A stretch of DNA of 18,038 nucleotides from Clostridiaceae bacterium (GTDB taxonomy: Bacteria > Bacillota > Clostridia > Saccharofermentanales > DTU023): contig JAAYEX010000002.1 in assembly GCA_012728535.1 (NCBI GenBank), positions 1 through 18,038 on the forward strand. The letters are read 5' to 3'. Below, in pieces: positions 7,807 to 15,142 of the stretch. The notes beneath the pieces are model-generated. The model had not been told where the DNA came from, did not search any database, and worked only from the letters and a program-made list of their open reading frames with translations. The first letter of the stretch is position 1; every line of letters starts with the position of its first letter. A program made the position numbers and the translations under genes.

Positions 7807-9318
7807 TTATTTGCCGATGCAAAAGCGTGAAAAAATGGTATCGATCAATTTTTCGGAAACATCATCCCCGCTCATGGCTGCCAAACTTTCAACAGCTGAA
7901 CGGAGCAAAGTCGCAATTAAATCATAGGACAGTCCGCTGTCGATCGCCTGACGGGCTGCAAGCACCTGCTTCAGACTTTTGTCTGCCAGCGCCTTATGTC
8001 TGGAATGAGTAACGATAGCCGCTGAAGTCTGGCTCTGAATGCCATGTCCGGAAGACTCTTCCTCAGTCTTGTCCGTCTTTGTATCTGTCTCCAGTGTGTC
8101 ATTTTCAATAAAACTAAAGAGTATCTTGCGTAGGGATGCCAAATCTTCTTCGCGCTTGGCAGACCACGCTATAGTCGGTACATCTGACAGATATTCAGCG
8201 GCAAAGCTGGCAGGATCTTCCTCGGCGGTTACAGTCGCACGCAAATCATCTTTTCCTAAAATCAGCAGAAGCTTCTGACCCCGGGACTGTATTTCTCTGA
8301 TGGTATTCATTTCATCGTGAAGTTCAGCCGGGTTTCCGAGCGGTGGAGATAAAACCCAAAGTACCAGGTCTGCGCTCTGCAGCGCTTCCTGTGCCCGCTT
8401 GATACCTTCCTGTTCGATCGGATCATCGGACTTGACTGCCAAACCGGCTGTATCCGTCAGATGAAGCAGATAGCCTCCCATATTGATATCAATCTCAATC
8501 GTATCGCGGGTTGTACCCGGTATATCACTGACGATGGCACGTTCGTGTGCGGTCAAAGAATTGAGCAGAGAGGACTTGCCCGCGTTAGGGCGACCTGCAA
8601 TTACAATAGAAAGACCTTCTCGCACTATGCGACCGTAACGGAAACTGTCTGCCAGCTGTTTCAAGCTTTCCTCGGAAGAGACAAGATCCCGGCTGACCTG
8701 AAGTCGATCCTCCGGACGTGCCTCTTCCTCATCCCAATCCATAAGGGTTTCGAGGAATGCGAGAATACCGTAGAGTTTGTCCAGTTCCAGACGTACTGCC
8801 TGAGACAGGCGGCCGCGCAACTGGGCGAAGGCCAATTCTGTCTGTTGTTCCGATTCAGCGTGGATCAGATCCATCACGGCCTCTGCCTGTGCCAGATCCA
8901 TCTTGCCACTGATGAATGCCCGCTTGCTGAACTCGCCGGCTTCAGCCGGACGCGCACCGTTATTGATCAGGCTGTCCAAAATTGCCTGTCGCACTGCATT
9001 GCCGCCATGGCAGGATATCTCATAGACATCTTCGCCGGTATAGGAATGGGGCGCACGGAAGGCCGCCAGAACTACTTCATCAATTTCCGCCCAGATACCG
9101 GGGGCCATTGTATAGCCTTCCATAGCGGATGGCAGGGGAAATCTGTCGCCATAGGGCCGAAAGAGCCGGTCGCAGATGGCAGCGGCTTCAGGCCCTGAAA
9201 GACGAATCACCGCCAGACCACTTTGGCCGGGCGGTGTTGAAAAAGCAGCAATCGTATCAATATCAGCTTGCTGATTTGCTAGTTTGCCCTCTGCTAAATT
9301 TTCATTCGTTCTTGTCAT
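7807..9318 (-). CDS. mnmE: tRNA modification GTPase MnmE (TrmE)
   Basis: A 503-residue GTPase that works with MnmG on tRNA wobble uridine. The N-terminal tetrahydrofolate-binding domain (about 20-135) is followed by a helical domain and an inserted G domain: G1 GRPNAGKSS (242-250), G2 TTRDT (269-273), G3 DTAG (289-292), G5 SAK (386-388). The C-terminus has the invariant FCIGK (499-503). The G4 position reads GKDD (355-358) instead of NKxD, which is unusual. A hydrophilic linker of about 30 residues (405-435) rejoins the helical domain. The ATG start overlaps the jag stop by 17 bases with no clear ribosome binding site, so it probably relies on translational coupling. Confidence 0.95.
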   Translation of the reverse strand: MTRTNENLAEGKLANQQADIDTIAAFSTPPGQSGLAVIRLSGPEAAAICDRLFRPYGDRFPLPSAMEGYTMAPGIWAEIDEVVLAAFRAPHSYTGEDVYEISCHGGNAVRQAILDSLINNGARPAEAGEFSKRAFISGKMDLAQAEAVMDLIHAESEQQTELAFAQLRGRLSQAVRLELDKLYGILAFLETLMDWDEEEARPEDRLQVSRDLVSSEESLKQLADSFRYGRIVREGLSIVIAGRPNAGKSSLLNSLTAHERAIVSDIPGTTRDTIEIDINMGGYLLHLTDTAGLAVKSDDPIEQEGIKRAQEALQSADLVLWVLSPPLGNPAELHDEMNTIREIQSRGQKLLLILGKDDLRATVTAEEDPASFAAEYLSDVPTIAWSAKREEDLASLRKILFSFIENDTLETDTKTDKTEEESSGHGIQSQTSAAIVTHSRHKALADKSLKQVLAARQAIDSGLSYDLIATLLRSAVESLAAMSGDDVSEKLIDTIFSRFCIGK

Positions 9319-10099
9319 CTATAACTTCAACACCATCACTTGGTGCCACTACTATATGTCTTCTGGGATCTCTGCCTTCACTGTAGGTAACGATGCCCGG
9401 ATACTCACGGAGGCACATGTGAACCAAACGTCTTTCCGCCGGATTCATGGGTTTTAATTTCATTTCACGTCCGCTGGCCATGACTTTATCCGCCGTGCGG
9501 TTGGCCAGGTCCTGAATTCTTTCTTCAGATCTCTTGCGATAGCCGGCGACATCCACCACAACACGCAAGTAATCATCGACATACTTATTGGCGACGACGT
9601 TGGCCAGATACTGCAAGGCCTCGAGAGTTTCACCGTGACGCCCGATAGCTGCGCCGCTGTCTGAACCGCTGACATCGATGTGGAGGCTTCCTTCTCCGTC
9701 TACGTACGAATCTATTCTGCCATGAATGCCGATGCCGGAGAGAACATCCTGGAAATAATCCAATACGGCATTTTCAGCAGCTGCAAAGCCACGTTCAGAA
9801 CTTTGGTCGTCTTCTTCGCGGTCAGTTTCATCATACTCAAGAACATCGATCTCTTCGCTTTCCTGATCATCGTCATCATAGTCGCCGGGATCGTCTTCTT
9901 CATCTACTGCAGCACCGGGCTTCAGGCTTACCCTCACCAGTGCAGGTCTTCGTCCGAAACCGAGCAAACCGCCGATCTCACCCTCGTCTAAGATTTCCAC
10001 TTCCACTTCACTTCTGTGGACTCCCAGCTCTTCCAATGCTTTATCAACAGCAATGTCAACTGTCTTGCCGGATATTTCAATTGAATTTCTTCTAGCCAT
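9302..10099 (-). CDS. jag: RNA-binding protein Jag/KhpB (Jag-N, KH, R3H domains)
   Basis: A 265-residue cytoplasmic RNA-binding protein. The N-terminal Jag-N domain (about 1-60, with GGLLGFGRRPALVRV) is followed by an acidic linker (66-99) of mostly Asp and Glu. The KH domain has its GxxG loop as GRHG at 153-156, and the R3H domain is at about 205-255 (RRLVHMCLRE, SEGRDPRRHIVV). In other Firmicutes KhpB pairs with KhpA and influences cell division and elongation through RNA binding (family knowledge). AGGAGG sits five bases before ATG. It follows yidC by 64 bases and overlaps mnmE; this order is conserved in Firmicutes. Confidence 0.95.
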   Translation of the reverse strand: MARRNSIEISGKTVDIAVDKALEELGVHRSEVEVEILDEGEIGGLLGFGRRPALVRVSLKPGAAVDEEDDPGDYDDDDQESEEIDVLEYDETDREEDDQSSERGFAAAENAVLDYFQDVLSGIGIHGRIDSYVDGEGSLHIDVSGSDSGAAIGRHGETLEALQYLANVVANKYVDDYLRVVVDVAGYRKRSEERIQDLANRTADKVMASGREMKLKPMNPAERRLVHMCLREYPGIVTYSEGRDPRRHIVVAPSDGVEVIDDKNE

Positions 10100-10163
10100 G
10101 GTGTCCTCCTAAATAGACAGCAAGTTCCACCACAAAACTCTGCTGTAAAGATGAATGCAATTC

Positions 10164-11270
10164 CTATTCATGTTTGTCCTTGTTAAGCATTTCTTTGACA
10201 CGATCCATAAAGGATCCCTGTTTTTTTTCTGCCCCCATACCACTATCCGGCACCTCTTCCCGTGCTTTCCGTGACAGCGGTGCAGCATCTGCCGCGTACT
10301 CTCTCTTTAACGGTTTGACATAGAACTCATAGCCCAATAACGACTGTACCAGATACATCAGGTTCTGGAACAGCCAGTAAAGACCCATAGCTGCCGGAAA
10401 GGTGAACATGGTGTAGAGCATAATCAGGGGCATGAAGATTTGCATGCTTTTACCCATTCCTGCTGCCTGACCTTCCGGTGTCTGACCACTCTTGGCAGGA
10501 TTATTCTTCTCGCGGGCTTTTTCCGCCTTTGTCTGTTTGGGGAAAGGTGTGCTGATTCGGGCAATGTACATTTGCAGAAAATAAGATGAGATGGTCACAA
10601 TCACCAAAATCAGTAATGGCAGCCATGTGCGCCATTCGGGTCCGAACCAGTCAGCCGGCTTCCAGGAAGGTGTCCGTGCAAGGTCCATACCTAAGAAGCG
10701 CGTGTTTACAATCTGCTCCAAACGGATCCAGCCATTCTCGACTGAAGTTGCCAAGGTTGAAGCCGACTCACGCAAACCGTTTATTACCGGAATGTCCATC
10801 AGGGCGACCTGGCCTACCTGAGCTTCTGTCATTAAACCTTCCGCCTGCAAGAGTCCCGCAATCAGACGCAGGCTGGCTACAGGAACTTTGCCTACCCAGC
10901 GCAAGGGTGAGCGGAAGATATAGATTAAAGGCCAGATAATCAGCAGGGGAATCATAGATGTGACACAGCCGCCCGCCATCGAAACACCATGCTTTTTATA
11001 CAGAGCCTGAGTCAGTTCCTGCTGACGCTCGGGAGTCTTTTTATAGCGTCTCTGGATTTCCTGTATGTCAGGCTGCAGTAATTGCTGTTTCAGCATGTTG
11101 CGTTGAGAACGTAAACCTAGAGGCGTAAGGATAGCTCGCACAGCAACGGTGAACAGGATAACTACGAGACCATAGTTACCTATCCATACATATAGATTGC
11201 TCAGGATCAAGCCAAATAATTTATACAGCGGATCTAAAAGAGCTAGCTGTACCGGGACAAAACTAATCAT
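10164..11270 (-). CDS. yidC: Membrane protein insertase YidC/OxaI family
   Basis: A 368-residue polytopic membrane protein that inserts and folds membrane proteins with or without Sec. Hydrophobic segments are at about 24-48, 103-119, 214-236, 277-292 and 294-312. Arg45 in TVAVRAILTPL corresponds to the conserved groove Arg. The cytoplasmic hairpin between the first two segments (QRNMLKQQLLQPDIQEIQRRYKKTPER) is typical. A long external segment (120-212) and a basic C-terminal tail (about 320-368), which may contact the ribosome, are present. No lipobox Cys is seen at the N-terminus, unlike SpoIIIJ-type lipoproteins. GGAG lies about nine bases before ATG. Confidence 0.93.
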   Translation of the reverse strand: MISFVPVQLALLDPLYKLFGLILSNLYVWIGNYGLVVILFTVAVRAILTPLGLRSQRNMLKQQLLQPDIQEIQRRYKKTPERQQELTQALYKKHGVSMAGGCVTSMIPLLIIWPLIYIFRSPLRWVGKVPVASLRLIAGLLQAEGLMTEAQVGQVALMDIPVINGLRESASTLATSVENGWIRLEQIVNTRFLGMDLARTPSWKPADWFGPEWRTWLPLLILVIVTISSYFLQMYIARISTPFPKQTKAEKAREKNNPAKSGQTPEGQAAGMGKSMQIFMPLIMLYTMFTFPAAMGLYWLFQNLMYLVQSLLGYEFYVKPLKREYAADAAPLSRKAREEVPDSGMGAEKKQGSFMDRVKEMLNKDKHE

Positions 11271-11330
11271 TCTTGAAAACTCCTCGATTTCATTTAGTGT
11301 TCAGACAAATTTATTGCGCCCTCAGACCTT

Positions 11331-11615
11331 TCATTGCATGTGCAGAGCTTGGTTTTTTTCAGGCACAGGATCATAGCCGCTCTTACCGAAAGGATTACAG
11401 CGCAAAATGCGCCAAAGGGCTAAAGCGCTGCCACGCACTGCTCCATGCATAGTAATAGCTTCCTTGGCATAAGCGGAGCAGCTAGGAGTAAAACGGCAGC
11501 AGGCAGGCTTTTGCGGTGATATTTCTTTTTGATAAAAACTGATTAAACGCAAGATAAAACGCGCAGGCAAAGAATTCTGCTGCAGCGTTCTTTTCTCGGT
11601 CACTTCGTTTTTCAC
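11331..11615 (-). CDS. yidD: Membrane protein insertion efficiency factor YidD
   Basis: A 94-residue small basic membrane-associated protein that assists YidC-dependent insertion. The family signature is complete: FYQKEISPQKPACCRFTPSC, then SAYAKEAITMHG and LRCNPFGKSGYDPVP, with the conserved cysteines. The start is GTG with a weakly placed GAGGGG ten bases upstream; another in-frame GTG four codons downstream is possible. It sits 27 bases after rnpA and 60 before yidC, the standard order. Confidence 0.93.
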   Translation of the reverse strand: MKNEVTEKRTLQQNSLPARFILRLISFYQKEISPQKPACCRFTPSCSAYAKEAITMHGAVRGSALALWRILRCNPFGKSGYDPVPEKNQALHMQ

Positions 11616-11642
11616 TATTGCAAATCCCCTCTGCGGGCTGTC

Positions 11643-11996
11643 TTATGTTTCTTTAGTCAGCTCCATCTTCCTGAGCAAATAAAGCAACTCTTTGCGCAAT
11701 GTCTTCTGATCCGGTTCCGGATCCTGCCAACGAGCTGTCACGATAATATCATTACCGGGAAGAAGCTTTAGTTCGCTTAGTCTGAAAACTTCACGCAACA
11801 GGCGTTTCATGCGATTGCGTTCTACGCTGCTCCGGGTCTTTTTTGCAACGGCAAAACCTACTCGGGGCAGGGCATCCTGTTCTTTTTCTCTTCGCTTAAA
11901 AGCATGCAGCACGAGATATCGCCCGCTATAATGCTGACCACGGCGATACACTCGTGTGAAATCAATATTTCTTTTAAGCTTCTCATAAGTCGGCAC
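11643..11996 (-). CDS. rnpA: Ribonuclease P protein component
   Basis: A 117-residue basic protein that binds RNase P RNA and helps process tRNA 5' ends. The family signature is SVERNRMKRLLREVFR, and an N-terminal FTRVYRRG segment contributes to the leader-binding cleft. Size matches the family (110-120). The start is GTG, only 11 bases after the rpmH stop, with no strong ribosome binding site, so translation is probably coupled to rpmH. The adjacent in-phase rpmH-rnpA pair is nearly universal in bacteria. Confidence 0.95.
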   Translation of the reverse strand: MPTYEKLKRNIDFTRVYRRGQHYSGRYLVLHAFKRREKEQDALPRVGFAVAKKTRSSVERNRMKRLLREVFRLSELKLLPGNDIIVTARWQDPEPDQKTLRKELLYLLRKMELTKET

Positions 11997-12007
11997 AAAG
12001 AATCCGC

Positions 12008-12142
12008 TTAAGCGCTCAGCACTTTACGGCCTTTGCGACGACGGCGCTTCAGGATATTTCTGCCTGATGACGTTCTCATGCGCTTACGGAAACCGTGTTC
12101 GCGTGCGCGCTGTCTTTTCTTAGGTTGATACGTCCGCTTCAT
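12008..12142 (-). CDS. rpmH: 50S ribosomal protein L34
   Basis: A 44-residue, very basic ribosomal protein read from the minus strand. It begins MKRTYQPKKRQRAREHGFRK and ends KGRKVLSA, matching L34 along its whole length (usual length 44-47). AAGGAA lies about nine bases upstream of the ATG. It is the first gene of the rnpA-yidD-yidC-jag-mnmE-mnmG-rsmG cluster, transcribed from the promoter at 12304-12332 with a leader of about 155 bases. Confidence 0.97.
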   Translation of the reverse strand: MKRTYQPKKRQRAREHGFRKRMRTSSGRNILKRRRRKGRKVLSA

Positions 12143-12175
12143 TCAAATCATTCCTTTCATCAAAGTAAAAAGTTT

Positions 12176-12204
12176 CCCGGCACACTTCTTTCCGGTATGC
12201 CTGG
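12176..12204 (-). promoter_or_regulatory. Hairpin in the rpmH leader RNA
   Basis: On the minus strand GGCATAC (12195-12201) pairs with GTGTGCC (12179-12185) with one G-U and a 9-base loop. After one mismatch, CC/GG extends the stem outward. It lies about 35 bases upstream of the rpmH start codon. There is no T run after it, so it does not look like a terminator; it may affect mRNA stability or rpmH translation. Confidence 0.4.
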
Positions 12205-12303
12205 TTTAACTCTTTACGTATAAAGATCAAGATCAATATGATCGACATCTGCTTAGCATGTAAAGACCCGACAGGGCAGGGCATTTATAGGCACAGCATT
12301 GGA

Positions 12304-12332
12304 ATTATACAAAGGACAAGCACTTTCGTCAA
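12304..12332 (-). promoter_or_regulatory. Promoter of the rpmH cluster
   Basis: On the minus strand -35 TTGACG (12327-12332), a 17-base spacer and a perfect -10 TATAAT (12304-12309) predict a start near 12297. It is the best promoter in the right half of the window and fits the high expression expected of ribosomal protein and RNase P genes. Confidence 0.85.
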
Positions 12333-12365
12333 TTAATCTCCAACTAGGTGTTTCAGTCTTGTCGG

Positions 12366-13217
12366 TTAATCAGTGGCACGTTCCGCTGCTTCGACAACAT
12401 GTTTCATCAGAATAGATGTTGTGACCGAACCAACACCGCGCGGCACCGGAGTAATTGCTTTAACCAGGGGCTCAACAGCGTCGTAATCTACGTCGCCCAA
12501 TAATTTCCCCTCTTCGTCTACATTAATTCCTACGTCGATGATAACTTGTCCGGGATTACAAAATTCCGGGGTAACCATTTTAGCCTGTCCAACAGCGGCA
12601 ATCAAGACATCTGCATCTTTCGCAGCCTTTGCGATCTCCTTTGTGCGGCTGTGACAAATTGTAACTGTGGAGTTTTCCTGCAAGAGCATCATCGCTACCG
12701 GCTTACCAATAACCAGGCTGCGACCCAGAACAACAGCGCGTGCTCCATTCAGATTCACATTATAGTGTTTGAGAATGGCGATAGCTGCTTCAGCAGTGCA
12801 TGGAGCAAAGCCGGTCTGCTCACCTTTAAAGACTCCCACCAAAGAGCCATCGGTAAAACCGTCTATGTCCTTGGCCGGTGCAAGTAACGCAGCAATTTTC
12901 TCTTCATCGATCTGCCCTGGTAAGGGTCTGAATATCAAACATCCGTGAAGTGAATCATCCTGATTTATCTCCAGAATAACTTGTTCCAGATCTTCCTGTG
13001 GCAGATCTCGCGGCAAGTCAAAAACTTTAACCTTTACACCTGCTTTTTCGGCACGGTTTAGGGCACCACGCTCGTAAGAAAGATCATCAGCTTCATTTCC
13101 TAAGCGCACAATAGCCAAAGAGGGTTCAACACCCCCGGCCTTCAGCTTAGCAACCCTCTCTACCAGTTCTTCTGTCAAAACATCGGCAACTTCTTTACCT
13201 AACAAAACTTGCGCCAT
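12366..13217 (-). CDS. folD: FolD-type methylenetetrahydrofolate dehydrogenase/cyclohydrolase, atypical active site
   Basis: A 283-residue FolD-fold protein. The family normally oxidises 5,10-methylene-THF with NADP and hydrolyses methenyl-THF to 10-formyl-THF. The start at 13217 is chosen over an ATG 15 codons upstream because AAGGAG lies five bases before it and the N-terminus MAQVLLGKEV then matches the family. The nucleotide-binding motif GRSLVIGKP (165-173) and KDIDG (116-120) are present. The catalytic Lys four residues after Tyr48 is Ala52, the next usual Lys position is Asn54, the VQLP Gln is Phe96, and PGGVG reads PRGVG (259-263). It may therefore be impaired in cyclohydrolase, or belong to a divergent FolD subgroup. 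Confidence 0.88.
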   Translation of the reverse strand: MAQVLLGKEVADVLTEELVERVAKLKAGGVEPSLAIVRLGNEADDLSYERGALNRAEKAGVKVKVFDLPRDLPQEDLEQVILEINQDDSLHGCLIFRPLPGQIDEEKIAALLAPAKDIDGFTDGSLVGVFKGEQTGFAPCTAEAAIAILKHYNVNLNGARAVVLGRSLVIGKPVAMMLLQENSTVTICHSRTKEIAKAAKDADVLIAAVGQAKMVTPEFCNPGQVIIDVGINVDEEGKLLGDVDYDAVEPLVKAITPVPRGVGSVTTSILMKHVVEAAERATD

Positions 13218-13365
13218 ACTTACTCCTTCGGTTTTCTTAGATAGCTTGGTGTAAGAATACAATTTTTTCTTACTTACGATACATCTTTTAATAGATCGAA
13301 AATCTACTACTTATCATAGCATAGTAAAATTGGGACATATGCCACTTTCTGCTGATTTTTAAGAT
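13218..13365. other. Gap upstream of folD
   Basis: This AT-rich gap must hold the folD promoter, but no pair of -35 and -10 boxes stands out. No open reading frame is supported. Confidence 0.5.
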
Positions 13366-13400
13366 TAATAAAGGCATAGTCGCATTAACGGCTATGCCTT
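13359..13400 (-). terminator. Rho-independent terminator of the XRE regulator gene
   Basis: On the minus strand AAGGCATAG (13392-13400) pairs perfectly with CTATGCCTT (13371-13379) around a 12-base loop. It is followed by TTATTAATCTT, a moderate T-rich tract. It starts 32 bases after the stop codon of the regulator. Confidence 0.7.
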
Positions 13401-13432
13401 ATGTTCAAGATAGTGCTATCAAATTATCTCAA

Positions 13433-13873
13433 TTATTTCAAGTCTTCCTGAGCGGATAGCTGCTCTACTTCGAAATAGGCTTCAGCGCGATCAAGTACCC
13501 GCTGGCGGGCAGTCGGGGAAAGAACTTCAAATATCCGCAACAAGAGACGTTTCTGCTCCAGAATTTGTACTTGTTCTTCACTTGTTTCCGCATTGTCGAT
13601 ATAGTCACCTGGTCTCAAAGAAAAACGATCGGCATCCTCGAACTCTTCCAGGGATCTCTGACTGAGTACATTGTCCAATGAGGTGCTGAAATAATCTGCC
13701 AACCTTCGCGCGGTCTTGATATCGGGATAGTTCCGACCGCTCTCCCATTGACTGACAGAAGTTTGAGTCACACCCATAGCCTCGGCCAAATCTATTTGGG
13801 TCATATGGTTCTTTTTTCTATAAAAGCGGATACCACTCATAAAGGTATCACCACTACTTGGTCCGTTTGACAT
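13433..13873 (-). CDS. XRE-family transcriptional regulator
   Basis: A 146-residue DNA-binding protein with one N-terminal helix-turn-helix domain (about 15-70). The HTH includes MTQIDLAEAMGV, TQTSVSQWESGRNYPD and ARRLADYFSTSLDNVL, a clear Cro/C1-type pattern. The C-terminal half (about 75-146) is acidic and helical with no recognised domain and could mediate dimerisation. The start at 13873 is preferred over an ATG six codons earlier because AAAGGAG ends eight bases before it. It lies 35 bases downstream of the unknown gene on the same strand, so both are probably one transcription unit, and its target may be that unit. Being chromosomal, with no phage genes nearby, it is not obviously a prophage repressor. 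Confidence 0.88.
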   Translation of the reverse strand: MSNGPSSGDTFMSGIRFYRKKNHMTQIDLAEAMGVTQTSVSQWESGRNYPDIKTARRLADYFSTSLDNVLSQRSLEEFEDADRFSLRPGDYIDNAETSEEQVQILEQKRLLLRIFEVLSPTARQRVLDRAEAYFEVEQLSAQEDLK

Positions 13874-13908
13874 ATAGGCAGCTCCTTTCATATCAAATTA
13901 TTTTTATA

Positions 13909-15006
13909 TTATAGCATGATTTCCTTTATATGTTCCCAGAGATATAAAACGGTAACATTAGAATTGAAAGGATTTTCCTGAAGCTGCGGAAACACCACAG
14001 GCTCCTGATACCATTGCGGTATACAGGTTTTAAAATCGCTGTGTGCGGCTTTATATTTCAGCAGATCATCAAATATTTTCTCGAAGCAATAATCTGAATA
14101 TGGCAATTTCCAATTATCTATTATCTGAATAAAATTATACAAAGCGTAGAGATTAAAAAACTGTAAAGGAACCTGCAGATTGTAATACACATGGACTAGA
14201 AGGCTCTTCACCGTGTCTTTTGCTTCATGGAACAAGTCTAACAAGTCGCAGAGATTTATGTCTATGATGCTATATTCAAGACAAAGCGGTTTTGATAAAT
14301 GCAGGGTGCCGTCTTTGAGACGATGAATCCCCGACATGGTGTAACGGGACATTTGCATTGTATTTTTTAAGTATCTGCTCCTACGCAAATTGTGCTTGCT
14401 TTTCTTTAAAAATACCGGCATTCCTCTCAGTTCACGGTAGTTGAAAAAGTGCTCTTCAGCACGTCTGAATTGAGTTTTGAAGTCACGGAAAAACATATCC
14501 TTATCACGGCCGATATCTACAAAACTAAGGCGCGACTCTTTTTTCAGAGAAACAGGTATGGAAGAGAGCAAAACAAAATCGAGAAGTACTTGCGAAAAAG
14601 CTTCCTGCTGCCTCATCTCACTCAATGGCCGTCCCTTTTTCACAGGCATCAGCACATAAGAATACTGGTTAACACAGGAAAATCTGGCTGAGCTCAAAAA
14701 TGAATTATCGCTGTAGGGTTTTTTGCAGATTTTATCCACCAGTGCGGAACTATACATAGCAAAATCCCAGGCCCATCTGGCCCGCTCAAACTCTCGCATA
14801 TCATAGAGGCAAAGCAAATAGTCACCCTGCCCCGGCAGAGATAACTCCACTGCAAGACCCTGGGGTGAACACAGACAGGAAATCTTCTCGGGATTCAGTT
14901 CAGCTGGCTCCAAACCCGGAATATTGCGTATCAGTTCGCTAAGTTCACAAAAATTGAATGTAAAAAAGTCAGATGAAGTAAATGTAGCTTCAAACCGTGA
15001 AAACAT
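13909..15006 (-). CDS. Hypothetical protein, possibly a degenerate CotS/aminoglycoside-phosphotransferase-like fold
   Basis: I do not recognise this 365-residue protein with certainty. It is rich in Phe, Tyr and Leu, has several cysteines, no signal peptide and no clear membrane segment. Some features recall spore-coat CotS-like kinases: a hinge-like YVLMPVKKGRPLSEM near residues 118-132, a helical aromatic middle (FFRDFKTQFRRAEEHFF), and a C-lobe stretch ending DINLCDLLDLFHEA. The catalytic HxD and DFD/DFE motifs expected there are absent, so it could be at most a pseudokinase. The second ATG (15006) is chosen since GGGG lies seven bases upstream; the first ATG (15012) has none at proper spacing. 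It precedes the XRE regulator by 35 bases. Confidence 0.75.
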   Translation of the reverse strand: MFSRFEATFTSSDFFTFNFCELSELIRNIPGLEPAELNPEKISCLCSPQGLAVELSLPGQGDYLLCLYDMREFERARWAWDFAMYSSALVDKICKKPYSDNSFLSSARFSCVNQYSYVLMPVKKGRPLSEMRQQEAFSQVLLDFVLLSSIPVSLKKESRLSFVDIGRDKDMFFRDFKTQFRRAEEHFFNYRELRGMPVFLKKSKHNLRRSRYLKNTMQMSRYTMSGIHRLKDGTLHLSKPLCLEYSIIDINLCDLLDLFHEAKDTVKSLLVHVYYNLQVPLQFFNLYALYNFIQIIDNWKLPYSDYCFEKIFDDLLKYKAAHSDFKTCIPQWYQEPVVFPQLQENPFNSNVTVLYLWEHIKEIML

Positions 15007-15025
15007 GCACATACCCCAAATGTTT

Positions 15026-15057
15026 GTAATATTTATATAGTATAGTCAACATATTAC
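15026..15057. repeat. Inverted repeat upstream of the hypothetical gene, possible operator
   Basis: GTAATAT (15026-15032) and ATATTAC (15051-15057) are perfect inverted copies 18 bases apart. They lie 20-51 bases before the start codon of the unknown gene, in a region that should hold its promoter (TATACT and TATAAA-like -10 candidates lie between the arms). The adjacent XRE protein is a natural candidate to bind here, but AT-rich sequence gives such repeats by chance fairly easily. Confidence 0.4.
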
Positions 15058-15079
15058 ACAAACAACTATTCTACGGATC

Positions 15080-15120
15080 GGAGAATGCAAAACGCCACCC
15101 CCTGTCCGGAGATGGCGTTT
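15080..15120 (-). terminator. Strong hairpin terminator after the aminotransferase gene
   Basis: On the minus strand AAACGCCATCTCC (15108-15120) pairs with GGGGGTGGCGTTT (15090-15102), a 13-bp stem with two U-G pairs and loop GGACA. The following tract TTGCATTCT is only moderately T-rich. It lies just past the aminotransferase stop and before the promoter region of the unknown gene. Confidence 0.75.
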
Positions 15121-15142
15121 CAAGCTTCAATTTAAATTTACT

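Noticed and set aside
12143..12365. Possible oriC upstream of rpmH
   Set aside because: This is the classic position, but no TTATCCACA-type DnaA boxes or AT-rich unwinding repeats are present and dnaA is not adjacent.
14732..14740. DnaA-box-like TTATCCACC
   Set aside because: A single copy with one mismatch inside a coding gene; expected by chance.
13433..15006. Toxin-antitoxin reading of the unknown gene plus XRE pair
   Set aside because: The upstream protein is 365 residues and shows no toxin motif (no HigB, HipA or Zeta features); the pair could be regulatory, but nothing in the sequence supports a toxin.
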